A stretch of 64,000 bases of DNA from Phoronis australis (taxonomy: Eukaryota; Phoronida; Phoronidae), in the NCBI GenBank assembly GCA_002633005.1, contig NMRA01000154.1, positions 602,232 through 666,231 of the forward strand. Reading direction: 5' to 3'. The position numbers were made by a program, and so were the translations under genes. This document shows positions 21,970 to 56,879 of this stretch, in pieces (the first letter of the stretch is position 1; the number at the start of each line of letters is the position of its first letter). The notes beneath the pieces were generated by a model that saw only the letters and a program-made list of their open reading frames with translations, did no database searches and had not been told where the DNA came from.

Positions 21970-24043
21970 TCACAAAATGAATTTTATGGGCTGTGTATTT
22001 TTTAATTATTGATCGTTAACTATGACTTTGGGTTAAAAAATGATTGAAAATATGAAAAATGGTCATGTTGTGGCCACGTTTTCTCAATTTTTAAATTAAA
22101 GTTTTGCCCCGTTTACATGCAGCTCTTTTATGCCCATATGGAAATACACACCATATGAAAGCTATTGTCCAGGTGTTAAATTTTCATCCCGTTCATGGGG
22201 AAAAGAAAAGCAATATTTGCGTTCAGCGCAACTTACTGACGATTTATATAGAACTTGTGGGTGACTGAAACCGCACAATATTGTGATCAGGATTACAAGA
22301 CCCATCTTATGGGAATAAAATAACATATTTTACATTTTTTTAGCCAGATAAATGGGGTGAAATTCAACCATTGAATAAAAATAAACTAAATGCAACTCAC
22401 ATTCCCACAGAGCAGATGTGAGGAAATTGGGAATTAAAACGGAAAGCATGCATTCACTGTTTGAGTAGTTAAGAGATCTTATGAAGACAGGCAGACATTT
22501 TATCACAACACTTAGATTTTTGATTTCACAACAGACTTATGACGTTTCTTACAACCAAAGTACACTGCAACCAAACTGCTTTATATGCAGTTAGATGGTG
22601 TGCGGACAGAGGACAAACAAACTAGGGCTGCATTCCATTGACACAGCATTGGCGTATCCAGAGGGAGGTCTGGACCCCTTTTTCCTTGGTTTAACCAATA
22701 TCAAAAATAGAATTTTCAAATTGTTGACACGGGCTAATTTTTTAAAAAAAATCATTGATCCTAACCCCTTTTAAAAAATCATGGATTCACCCCTGCACAA
22801 GACAAATATCTTTGTGAGATATCGCCATTCATCAGAGCATTTAACAGAGAATTTTCTCTTTAGCCGTTTCGATTTCTTCTTCATTTAATTTCCAGCTATC
22901 TCTTATTTCGTCTTATCATTTTGACTTCAGTTATGCAAAAGCGTTCATTTCATTTAAATTTTATTACACAAAAGGAGTATTTCCATCACACAGGCCTGTG
23001 TGTGGAACGATACATCACCTGAAAAATATTGCTCTTTTTTTGTCATTGTTAATTCCAAGCCCCGGTGCATTGAAGCCAAGTGTGCAAGCACATTAGCTGT
23101 ACTTGCCAGTGTCTTGCACAGCAGCCCCGACATGTGACAAGCTTCCATTGTATCCAAAATGATCAGTAGAGAAATGCAAGACTTTGCTGGAGACAAACAA
23201 TTTATTACATTCTTGATAAAACTGCACCCGAATGATTTGTGTTTAAGTCGGACTACCTCTAACGATTGCGTAACAAGATTTTTATTAAAGCCTATCTTCA
23301 ACGGTAACACATGTAAATTTGGTTCCTACAGTATGTTAAGAGTATCGCTCTGAGCCCACTAGTGCCATAAATTGCCAAATGTAACAAACAGTTAAGCGTA
23401 TTGGCTTGCTGTTGTCTACGTCATCGCCAGAATCACCTTTTAATTCAAACAGCTGCAAACAACACCGGCACAGAATGATGTTCAATTCAGACACCTATTC
23501 AATACAACTATAATCGGCCTTTTGTTGTTTGCGCTGAAATCTCACGGTAAGGCAACATGGCATGAAAAGGCAGCTTCACCCATTATTATTTGACGATCTT
23601 ACATTTGCGTGATTTAACTCGCGTTTTATTTTACTAAGGCTTTGTTAGGACCTTCTGGTTAGCCCAATACATATAGGCTTTAATCATACCCAAGTAAATC
23701 CAAGTGTCCTGGAGGTTAATCACAAACTCTTAACATTATCCTGTAGGTAATGAAAATTAACTACTAGTCTCTATCAAAAATTGAGTATCAAAGAAGTGTC
23801 AAAAGGCTGTGGGGGTTACAATCTTAAAAAATAACAAACCAGGTTTTGAGGTCATTTGTACAACCAAAGAACAACTGAGAACGACCAATCTGTTTCATTA
23901 CACCTGGGACTAACACTGATAGACAAAACCAAAAGAATACATTCAATAAAACTGTAAAATTGCAATCACACGGGAAGGATTTAAAACATTTCAAAACTTA
24001 ATAAAATATATATCAAAAAACATACAACAAAAGTTTGCATTGT
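21970..24043. other. convergent intergenic region; no supported gene
   Basis: Between the 3' ends of ELL and the MYORG-like gene. The frames of up to 118 codons here resemble nothing I recognise. An AATTCCAAGCCCCGG motif near 23050 looks like a decayed right end of the CAGGGCTTGGAAT family. A minus-strand AATAAA (TTTATT near 23625) could serve the MYORG-like gene. Confidence 0.5.
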
Positions 24044-27000
24044 TTACAGCTGAACTCTTTCAAAGTAAGGTATTTTATCTAGAGAAGCCTTGAAATCTCG
24101 TAGAGTTTTGGGTCCTGTGAACTGTTTGCCTGAATCCACATGTTTCCACACTCCGAACGGCAGGTTAATATAACGGGAGACCGATGACTTTTCCACAACT
24201 GGCGCTACAAGTAAATCATCGCCAATTAAAAACTGGTCATCAACTTTGAGCATAGTAAACTCGAAGGGGTCGACCCACCACATGGGTCGAATGATGGGAT
24301 TTTGATCGCCAGCAAGCCTAGTTATCTTAGGATAGACGTAATCTCTGTGTAATGCTGTGTAAGTTTTGGCAAGTTGTACTACCTCTGAGTCGTATTTCCA
24401 CGGTGGGACAGAGAATTGCATGATGGGAAGGAATGTAGCCAGCTGCAGCCAACGAATGAAAAGCTCTTTGTCTGGCAAACTGCCAGGAATGTCTGTATAT
24501 CCGCCAATAACTCCTGGATTGACATAACTATAACCATGAACTGATAATGTCAACACTGTGGGAATCAAGGCACGTAGCGCATTCCAACTACTTCGGTGGT
24601 CTTCTAAGCGTAGAAATGCTGGAATACCTTGTGTTTGTATGCCGACCTGGACCTGTGATTGGTTGAAATTAGTCGCCACACCAACAAAAAGCCTTGCATA
24701 TCGATCGGGGTTGGTAAACTCCTGTTGAAATGTCGGCCGATGAGGCAGCCACGAAGTCTGACCACCGTAAAACACAAACCTGTTTATGCCGTATTCATTT
24801 TGGACTTTTCTCAGCCTACTGACGTACCAACTCACCGCCTCTGTATTGGTCACGTCTAGTGCAGTTCCCAGGCCAGACCACCATTTAGTCAAACCCGGCA
24901 CGTCTGCACTGCCGTCTAAGACAAAGTAGTTTTTATTCACACCTTCCTGGAAGGCTTGTGCATCCACACTGACATACGGATGAACACCAAGGCTAAGATT
25001 GAATCCGTGCTGTGCAAGTCTTGCAGTCAGGTTGATCCCACTAGGGAACCTCAAAGGATTCACTTCAAAGTCTCCGCTACGAACATCCCACTGGCTTCGT
25101 AGACCAATGTCTAAAATTTGACCAGGCAAATCATACTTGCGTACATTTTCTGCGAAGGACAACAAATCTGTCTCATTCACACTATCCCCAGGAACAGTCC
25201 ACGACGGTGATTCCATAGCGTCTAAGTTCGGCATAAGTCGCGGTTGAGGTGATCTGTCCGCAATGAAGAACTGAGTCATCGCCGTGGAATTGGGAGCACT
25301 ACAGACACTGTAGTTGAGAGTGGGCTTTAATTCAAACTTATTCCTGTAGGGGGAATTGTAGTAATGGGAGTGGAGACACAGCCGCTGTACGGAGCTGTTG
25401 GTACTGATAAAAAGCGGGTTTTCAGTATTTGCGAATATTCCGACACCTCGCGATGAGACCCAGTGGCGTTCCATAACAGTTCCAAAGTCATCGTCATCCA
25501 AGTGGCTGCCTGTGACATATGGCATACTTTTATAATTTTCCACATCTAACGGCCATTTCTGATCAACAGTCAATGGGCCACCATACCAGTGCGATCCGCC
25601 AAAATCAAAGCAATCTACAAGTTCAAGGTCATCTCTTTCTGCTGACCACTCAATATTGTAACACAGTACATCTCCATATTCAACATATCTAACCATAAGC
25701 AAGGCATCTGTGAACCACTGCAGGCAGATCTCAGACTTGTCTCCCCTGGCACAGTCATGTGGCAGACTGCCTGCAGGAATCTTCTGTCCCAAACTTCCAC
25801 TGAGCAGCGCTATGCCATCTCTATTTACATTGACTATACGTTGTTTTTCTAAGAAACTCAACTTTCTGCCAAGGTCGACTTTGAGACCTTGAGCATTGTA
25901 GAAGTACCATATTAACGGGATGCTGACGACGATGATAACAAAGAGAATAATAACAAATATCTTGAATGCACAGTCCTTCTTGAAAAACTTGCCACAAACT
26001 GTCTTTATGTTTTTCTTCTGAAAATAAAAACAGAAATGTTTCTGATTAGTCATAATGTTGTCATAGTAACAGAGAAGTTATTTGAGTGGTAAGTCTGGGC
26101 AGGCGGCTTACTGTATGGTACAGCTCTGCTAAATGTTAACAGATACAACAACAGCTGTACTGCATGGTAATAGATACAAAATCAACTGTACTGCATGGTA
26201 ACAGATACATCAAATGTACTGCATGGTACAGTGTCAGCTATGCTGCATGTTAATAGATACAACAACAGCTGAGGACTACATGGCAATAGATACAACATCA
26301 GTTGTACTGCATGTCAAAAGATACAACATCAGTTGCACTGCATGGTAATGCAGTAGCAACTGTACAGCATGGTAAAAGACACAGTACCAGCATACCAGGT
26401 TCTTTCTTAGATTAAGCATTAAATCAAACTGTGGTCACAATTTTAATGTTATGACGAAACTGCAATGTTACCTCGCTAGCATATACTTACCATGTCACGA
26501 ATATTTATAGCATATGAACAGGAAACCATTCAAGTTATCTGTTCATAATGCACCTGTAGTTGCAATAGTCTCCAATGTACAGTTATTTGTAGTTTTCAAA
26601 ATAAACTAGATAGACTTTAGACAGAGCCTCATCAATCTTGGACAAACATCTACCCAGCATTCTTTCACACTTTAGTCTAACTTTTGTTGCATTATAAAAT
26701 GGCGTTTTTGTCAAGCTTTAGTTGGAGTGGCGTTATCGTGCGTAGCTGTTAATTGTTCAGTTGTGAATGGGCTTGCACAGTAAGTAAAAATTTTCTTGAG
26801 ATTTATCTAGAGTTGAAATGGACTCTAGCAAAAAGGTTAATTATGGTTATTTATTCGCAGTTTTGCACATCAAAGCTTCATCAAATTTTAGCGTTGTTCA
26901 GTATATTTTGAAAACTATTGCACACAGTCTATTCTTTAACCCTGACACAGTTATGATGTTTAAAAAAGGAGTTAAAATAATACTTATTTCCATAAAACCC

Positions 27001-27280
27001 TAAATGTGTTGCCTGCCCAGTGTGTCTTGGTAAATAACATCAAACCAATTTCTGAATTTTATCTCACATTCAAGGGCATGCTTTAAATAATTGATGTCAT
27101 AAAGTCCATCCCCTTAAGTCAAGTAGGCCACAGTTCTGCCAAGTGTATGTCACTGAAGACTATGTTAACTTACCTCTTTCTTTGGAGCCTCCTTCACACC
27201 ACCAAAGTGCACTTCACCTTTGTCACGGCCTACTGGCTTTGGACCATCAACAGTGTCATAACCGCTCTCAAGTGATTCCA
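24044..27280 (-). CDS. MYORG-like glycoside hydrolase family 31 protein, type II membrane; 5' end unresolved
   Basis: Resembles the myogenesis-regulating glycosidase (MYORG/KIAA1161), an ER/Golgi-type GH31 enzyme. The main exon, 26017-24044, encodes 657 residues to a TAA stop. The frame stays open to an ATG at 26053, but a strong acceptor (TTTTATTTTCAG) precedes codon AAG at 26017, and the upstream exon 27280-27174 (donor GAG|GTAAGT) joins in phase with a charged cytoplasmic stretch (VKEAPKKE, then KKNIK). Next come a signal anchor (FKIFVIILFVIIVVSIPLIW), several N-glycosylation sequons and the GH31 barrel, ending with the family's FLPIMQFSVPPWKYD, PIIRPMWW and QFLIGDDLLVAPV. The position of the MYORG nucleophile Asp is Tyr (FVFYGGQ, codon 24769-24767); the acid/base Asp (RLED, codon 24601-24599) is kept. 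The upstream exon needs one base from a further 5' exon; ATG 27578 to 27563 fits in phase but lies in a mobile element. Confidence 0.88.
26110..26395 (-). repeat. degenerate tandem array in the MYORG-like intron
   Basis: About seven units of roughly 35-40 bases built on ACTGCATGGTAATAGATACA followed by ACATCAGCTGT. The array lies between the main exon and the exon at 27174-27280. Confidence 0.75.
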
Positions 27281-27536
27281 CTAAAAAGGTAAATCTAATT
27301 AAAATATATAACAATTAAAAGGATTTTACATTAGGCACCTAATTAAAAGTGCTTTACGAGGCGTCTGACTACAGCGTATTTGACTCTTAAGTAATCAGCA
27401 AAAAGCGATTCCTGCTTAATATAAACAAAACTCAAACTTTGTTGGACAAAACAAGCTGTGTTCAATGAGGTAAAATATAATTTCTTATCAACCTTGCGGT
27501 ATGAAATGTGGGCAGAACACAAGAAGAGACATGGTA

Positions 27537-27959
27537 CCGGAATTTTCCATAGATAAGCCCACCTGATGAAACGCCCATGGGCATTTATTTGGAAAATTAT
27601 GCCGAATACACACCTATGGGCGTTTATTTGGTGTTACATATTGTGGTGTTAAGTGTCCAGACAGTGGGGCGTTTATTTGGAAATTTCCTCTTCAAAGCTC
27701 ACTTAGCGTCAACTTTTTGTCACAAATTCAGTTTTGTGGAGCATATTCCATTTATAAAAAACGAACAAGGTGTTGGCAAACTATGCATTTATTAACATAA
27801 AATTAAAAAACGCAGTGTTAAGTAAAAAAATGCCAAAGTCAGCAAGATTATGACTTTCCTTTTACACGCCCCCTCTTGAGCGTTTATTTGGTGTTGCTAG
27901 AAAGCCTGAAATTTTTCATTTTCCGAATTCACGCCCTTAGGTTTATCTACGGAAATTCC
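27537..27959. mobile_element. candidate terminal-inverted-repeat element, TATTTGGAAA-rich
   Basis: Left GGAATTTTCCATAGATAA and right TTTATCTACGGAAATTCC are inverted copies. TGGTA occurs on both sides (27532-27536 and 27960-27964). Inside, GGGCGTTTATTTGG recurs in several variants. Confidence 0.5.
27563..27578 (-). other. possible first coding exon of the MYORG-like gene
   Basis: On the minus strand, ATGGGCGTTTCATCAG is followed by a weak GTGGGC donor. Its 16 bases leave one G, which completes a Val codon with the exon starting at 27280 and gives MGVSSVESLESGYDTVDG. The phase fit could be chance. The exon also lies inside a candidate terminal-inverted-repeat element (27537-27959), so this is only a candidate start. 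Confidence 0.25.
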
Positions 27960-28201
27960 TGGTAAGAACAAGCTTGAGAAGTTAATATGCCATTATTCAA
28001 GAATCAGTTTTAAAGACAGTCAACGATTTGTGATGAAATCCTTTACTGAGATGATTAAGAAAAGGACTTCTAAGATTTGATAACCAAGTGTAGAAACCAA
28101 GCCAAACTATTGTATGAATGCACTGAAAAGTGTGCAAGTAAACCTTCTCACTTGCTCAGTACAACAATCATCATTTTGAAGTTCACACATTTTTGGTTAT
28201 A

Positions 28202-28545
28202 GTGCCCTTACCATTCAAAGTAAGCAGGCAGTAGGAAATTGGACAGTTATAACGCTGCAGTGCCCTTACCATTCAGAGTAAACAGGCAGTAGGAAATTGG
28301 ACAGTTATAACGCTGCAGTGCCCTTACGATTCAGAGTTACCAGGCAGTAGGAAATTGGACAGTTATAACGCTGCAGTGCCCTTACCATTCAGAGTAAGCA
28401 GGCAGAGGAAATTGGACAGTTATAACACTGCAGTGCCCTTACCATTCAGAGTTACCAGGCAGTAGGAAATTGCACAGTTATAACGCTGCAGTGCCCTTAC
28501 CATTCAGAGTAAGCAGGCAGAGGAAATTGGACAGTTATAATGCTA
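28202..28545. repeat. 58-base tandem repeat, six copies
   Basis: Each unit runs GTGCCCTTACCATTCAGAGT then AAGCAGGCAGTAGGAAATTG then GACAGTTATAACGCTGCA. Copies differ by only a few bases and two carry a short deletion. Read on the minus strand, each unit carries an acceptor-like TGCAG and a donor-like ATGGTAAGG about 45 bases apart. Confidence 0.9.
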
Positions 28546-28631
28546 CACTGTCTTCATCAACTTATTCTCATACCTGAGCTGGAAATGCCGGAGCGTGGCT
28601 TCCACACATTGGACGTGATAAGCTCAGAATT

Positions 28632-29400
28632 GTTGAGGGAGCTGATGGTTAAAAGGTTATCGAATGACTGCGACCTTCCAACATGTGCCATATCTTGTCT
28701 ACTTCAGGAGTTTCTTAAGATTTACACAGCAGGGCCAGTGACAACGGTACGGCAGGTAATAACTACACCAAGATTTGCCTGAGCGGAGAAACCAGCTGGA
28801 GATCCTGTCAAAAACAGACATTTAAAATCATTAAAGTTAAGCCATGTAGCACCAAATGCTACATTTCCAAACTATGCAGACCAGGCTGTGCAGGACTGAA
28901 TGTAAAAAATTGTCAATGAGTGGTGAATCCTGTATATAACACTGGTAAGTCATCAGAAATCTGATGCAAGAGTAAATAGTTGTCTGACACCCGTGAAAAA
29001 ATGAAGTACATTACCAATTGAATCTGTGTTCAAGGACAACAATATCAGAATTACATGGGCAGCGCACCATAGGGGGTTGGGGGGAAGGCTATAGCCCCAC
29101 TTTTTCAGGGTTACGCTGCCCATGGTTTGTGGGCAGTGCACTACAGGGGCCCTGGGGGCTTTAGCCTCCCACTTTTTCAGAGCTGAGCTGCCCAGGAGTT
29201 AATGGCACAGTAGCATAAAATGCAATTTAAAGATCCTGTCTTGGGCCAATTGTTGTAAGCCTCATTCGACTAAGCCACATATAAATGCAAAAATAGTGAA
29301 AATGGCTGCCACAGTGCCATCTTGCTTTTGGTTTTAAGCAAAAACAAAACAGGGTAGAGTTCAGTAACGCTAGGACCTAAGCTAGAACCTAGCTAAAATC
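28632..29400. repeat. duplicated block, copy 1 (769 bases)
   Basis: Nearly identical to 29402-30177. It ends at CTAGCTAAAATC, just before the single N at 29401. The first 130 bases keep a short open frame but match no protein I know. The second half holds a GGGCAGCGCACCATAGG / CTGCCCATGG repeat. Confidence 0.85.
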
Positions 29401-29401
29401 N

Positions 29402-30177
29402 GTTGAGGGAGCTGATGGTTAAAAGGTTATCGAATGACTGCGACCTTCCAACATGTGCCATATCTTGTCTACTTCAGGAGTTTCTTAAGATTTACACAGC
29501 AGGGCCAGTGACAATGGTACGGCAGGTAATATAACTACACGAAGATTTGCCTGAGCGGAGAAACCAGCTGGAGATCCTGTCAAAAACAGACATTTAAAAT
29601 CATTAAAGTTAAGCCACGTAGCACCAAATGCGACATTTCCAAACTATGCAGACCACGTTTTGCAGGACTGAATGTAAGAAATTGTCAATGAGTGGTGAAT
29701 CCTGTATATAACACTGGTAAGTCATCAGAAATCTGATGCAAGAGTAAATAGTTGTCTGACACCCGTGAAAAAATGAAGTACATTTATTTACTAATTGAAT
29801 CTGTGTTCAAGGACAACAATATCAGAATTACATGGGCAGCGCACCATAGGGGGTTGGGGGGAAGGCTATAGCCCCACTTTTTCAGGGTTACGCTGCCCAT
29901 GGTCTATGGGCAGTGCACTACAGGGGCCCTGGGGGCTTTAGCCTCCCACTTTTTCAGAGCTGAGCTGCCCAGGAGTTAATGGCACAGTAGCATAAAATGC
30001 AATTTAAAGATCCTGTCTTGGGCCAATTGTTGTAAGCCTCATTCGACTAAGCCACATATAAATGCAAAAATAGTGAAAATGGCTGCCACAGTGCCATCTT
30101 GCTTTTGGTTTTAAGCAAAAACAAAACAGGGTAGAGTTCAGTAACGCTAGGACCTAAGCTAGAACCTAGCTAAAATC
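29402..30177. repeat. duplicated block, copy 2 (776 bases)
   Basis: Starts right after the N with GTTGAGGGAGCTGATGG and matches copy 1 with about 1-2 percent substitutions and small indels. It continues into unique sequence after TAAAATC. The N-joined structure points to an unmerged second haplotype. Confidence 0.85.
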
Positions 30178-30429
30178 TACCCAAATCACATGTTCTCATT
30201 TAAAATACACAGCAATATCTCACGTAATCTCGGAAATCTAGCTTTTTAGTGAGGTCCTAGAGTTACTGAAGTCTACCCACGCTTCTGAGCCATTCACATT
30301 CAGAGATATAAGATACATTTTTTGTGTAAACAGGTAATTTTACATTGAACTTAATAGCCAAGATTACGAGTGACCCCCATAAAACCGGCCGTCGAGCTTG
30401 CTAACCATTCAGCTAATAGGTAATAGCTT

Positions 30430-31012
30430 CTTTAGCCAGTGACCACTGACCACTGACCACAGAGATGCTGAAGCTCCTATAGGAGCTTTTCGGAAGCTTT
30501 TCGGCAAATTATACCTCACACCGACTAAAAAATCAAAGTCACATTGTTACAAGTACCCTTTGCACATAGAAGGACACCTTAGGAGGCCGTCGATGTATTT
30601 AATTCCTCATACACAAAGAAATACTACCATTATCAAACTTTTTCTTCCAGCAGTTTCTCATTCAATTCCCAAAATGAAAAACTTGCCATTTTGAACACTA
30701 TGCGCAACAGGTGGTATGACGCCATATCCCCTAGCGTGCCCAGCTGTAAAAATGACCGGTTACTGATTTTGGGAACTGAGCGAGGGACTGCTCAAAGAAA
30801 AAGTTTGATAACGTGAGTATTTTTTCAAGTTGGAAGGAATCAAAGACATGACTGATGACTTCTAAAGTGTCCCTCTATGTGCAATTTGTATCAGTAACAA
30901 CGTGACTTAGATGTTTTAGTCAGTGTGAGACATGATTCGCCGAAAAGCTTCCGGCTAGTATGAAGCTCCTACAGGAGCTACACCATGATCTCTACTGACC
31001 TGGTAGAGACAT
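30430..31012. mobile_element. foldback element, copy 2
   Basis: Shares GCTCCTATAGGAGCTT, AATCAAAGTCACATTGT and CAAAGAAAAAGTTTGATAAC with the element at 8905-9461. Its inverted ends are GAAGCTCCTATAGGAGC and TATGAAGCTCCTACAGGAGC. It lies about 1 kb upstream of the ZFR start codon. Confidence 0.75.
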
Positions 31013-32064
31013 TAGTCATTGTCTATTGGCTATTGCCCCTAACTTAAGCACGTAGCTTTAACAGAGTAATACCCTCCGACACAGTGCCACCTGTGCTGAA
31101 AAGTGTCCCTGTGGAAACATGATGAACGACACTCGGAATTCCGTGTGTGAGCATCAATGCGCATGCTTGGTCGGAAGTGCACCGATCACATCACCACCAC
31201 TTGCACACGCCTTCTATAAACTGTACTTATTTGGGCTTAAGCCACTGGATCGGGATTTCCTTGATTGTGTTTACTTTGATCGCTGCCCGTTTTAACAAAG
31301 TGCAACTATTCAAATCAAAGTTCTTCGACATACCACAGGCATCCTCAGCTTTTTGATAAATGATAGTGTATTGGGGACGACAGAGAATCTGAGGACGCCT
31401 GTGCGACATACTCGTAACAGTAAACTGAAGGGGGTTTCCCAGATTTCAACAAATGGGAATGACTGAGTGTTATGACGTTGGTTTCATTACTTTAACCAAT
31501 GAGAAGCCATATTAAAAAACATTCCACAGTGCTCCATTTCGTAACACTATCATCTATGACTGACTATGTCTTTGAAATAGTGTCACTGTCACTGTTTGTC
31601 TAGTAAACTAGTGACAGTGTAACAGACTATAACACATAACAGAGTAACAGAGGCTTATATGATTCACTGGAAGCACATCTTGAATATGAAATGCGTGGAA
31701 CTTGTAACGTGCTAACAAAGAAAAAAAAACTACCAGAAAGCAAATTTGATGAGAAAAGCAACAGACTTGGAGAATTATCATTTCAGCAAGCAAAAACCGT
31801 AGACCGTCACGGATTTGAGAGATTTTCTGTACTCACAAAACCCACTTCCTCGTCCTGCGACACCTATTATCAGAAAGAAGTCTTTAGTTCTTTTGTTCAA
31901 ATCCTCAAAAATAGAAGAGCAATGAAGAAACTTGACTTATTTTCTTGTGCAAAACAATTTTTCAAAATAGAAATTATTTTTTCAAAAATAGAAAGTTGTG
32001 TAAGCTCTCGTGAGTCTCCGGATTTCTCCGTATGCTAATTAGGTGTCTGCAGCGTGGTGAAAAA
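31013..32064. promoter_or_regulatory. ZFR: ZFR upstream region
   Basis: About 1 kb between the foldback element and the ZFR ATG at 32065 (context AAAAAATGGCA). It must contain the ZFR promoter and 5' UTR. No TATA box or named element is clear, and the frames here match no known protein. Confidence 0.35.
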
Positions 32065-55788
<23,724 letters not shown>

Positions 55789-56611
55789 GTACAGCCTCGC
55801 TTTCATTCTGCATGTCTGATCAAAGTCTATTTTTGTCTTAAGTCTTTTAGAGAGCCATTTTTGTCATGTGACGTTGTATCGGCCAACCGAATCCTGATTT
55901 TTTATTTACTGGCGCCGGTGCATTTTAGTTTGCCATGTTTTGTCTGTAGTAAGCAGGGAAGTCCAGAATAAGAAAGAAACCGGTGTCTTATATCTTAGGC
56001 ACTTAACTCGCTGGGGAAAAACTGTTTACGCTAAAATCTTTTTTTTTCTGACTTGGAAACTGGTTTAGCCGTTTTTCAGTTCACTGGTGTTCAGTTAAGG
56101 AAACAAAAAGAAACTTCTATATTCCGTGATTGGTCAAGCCCTGTATTCGTCTGCTGTGTAAACACAGCATTGTCATTTTAAAAGGTATTGATTATACCTT
56201 TGGATATACTAACCGTTACTGGCACTGAGGCAGCTGCTGTTGGTATTACGTTTTAGTCAAGATTTGAATAAGTACAAGGAATGTTCAGCTGTCTGTGCAT
56301 GGACGTTTTAACAGAAACAACTAGAAATGGTCTGTGCAGTGAAGTGGTGTTACTGTGTAACATTGCAGAAATTTATAACCGGTCAAATGAGTTAGCATTT
56401 GACAGTGTCCGAGGCAGGTGTTGTAAACTAAGGTCATTTCTGAATCCGCACTGGTTTTGTCTATCCATAAAAGGTCAGCCCTGGATATCTTGTCACTTGC
56501 TTATGTAGTCTGCATGTTCATGTTTAGTGACAATACTTTTCGGGTACGTCAGAGTTCATTACTGGTGTTCACTTGGTTCAGTTGTTATTCACTATGTGTT
56601 TTCTTGTAGTC

Positions 56612-56617
56612 AATAAA
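56612..56617 (+). terminator. ZFR: candidate ZFR polyadenylation signal AATAAA
   Basis: AATAAA in the context TAGTCAATAAAGTGTTAG, 824 bases after the ZFR stop. The 55789-56610 interval has no supported gene and would be the 3' UTR. Confidence 0.5.
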
Positions 56618-56879
56618 GTGTTAGTATTCAATGTGCTTCTCTTTGTGTTCAGTCTGTTATCCCTCGACACGCTGTATAATTGTCCACTGCAGTGGGTTAA
56701 CATGAAGGGGAGGGGTACAATGTTATTGAAGACATATTTCAAGTGCGAAATTCAATATCTTGTGCCGTGGTGTAGGTGGGCCGAATTGAATTGCCATTTG
56801 GTTTTGGTCACCTTGCTGTCGTTCTCAAGTTCATGGAAATCCAGTTCCAAGTTGACGGAAATGTTGATGTGATATTGGG

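Noticed and set aside
26018-26053. ATG at 26053 as the start of the MYORG-like protein
   Set aside because: A strong polypyrimidine-AG acceptor lies at 26018 and an in-phase upstream exon with a consensus donor exists, so these 12 codons are probably intronic.
28202-28545. CRISPR-like appearance of the 58-base array
   Set aside because: The whole unit repeats with no unique spacers, and the host is a eukaryote with introns.
28540-28782. 80-codon frame at the start of the duplicated block
   Set aside because: No recognisable domain, no convincing acceptor, and its first part lies in the tandem array. It might be part of a mobile element, but I cannot support a gene.
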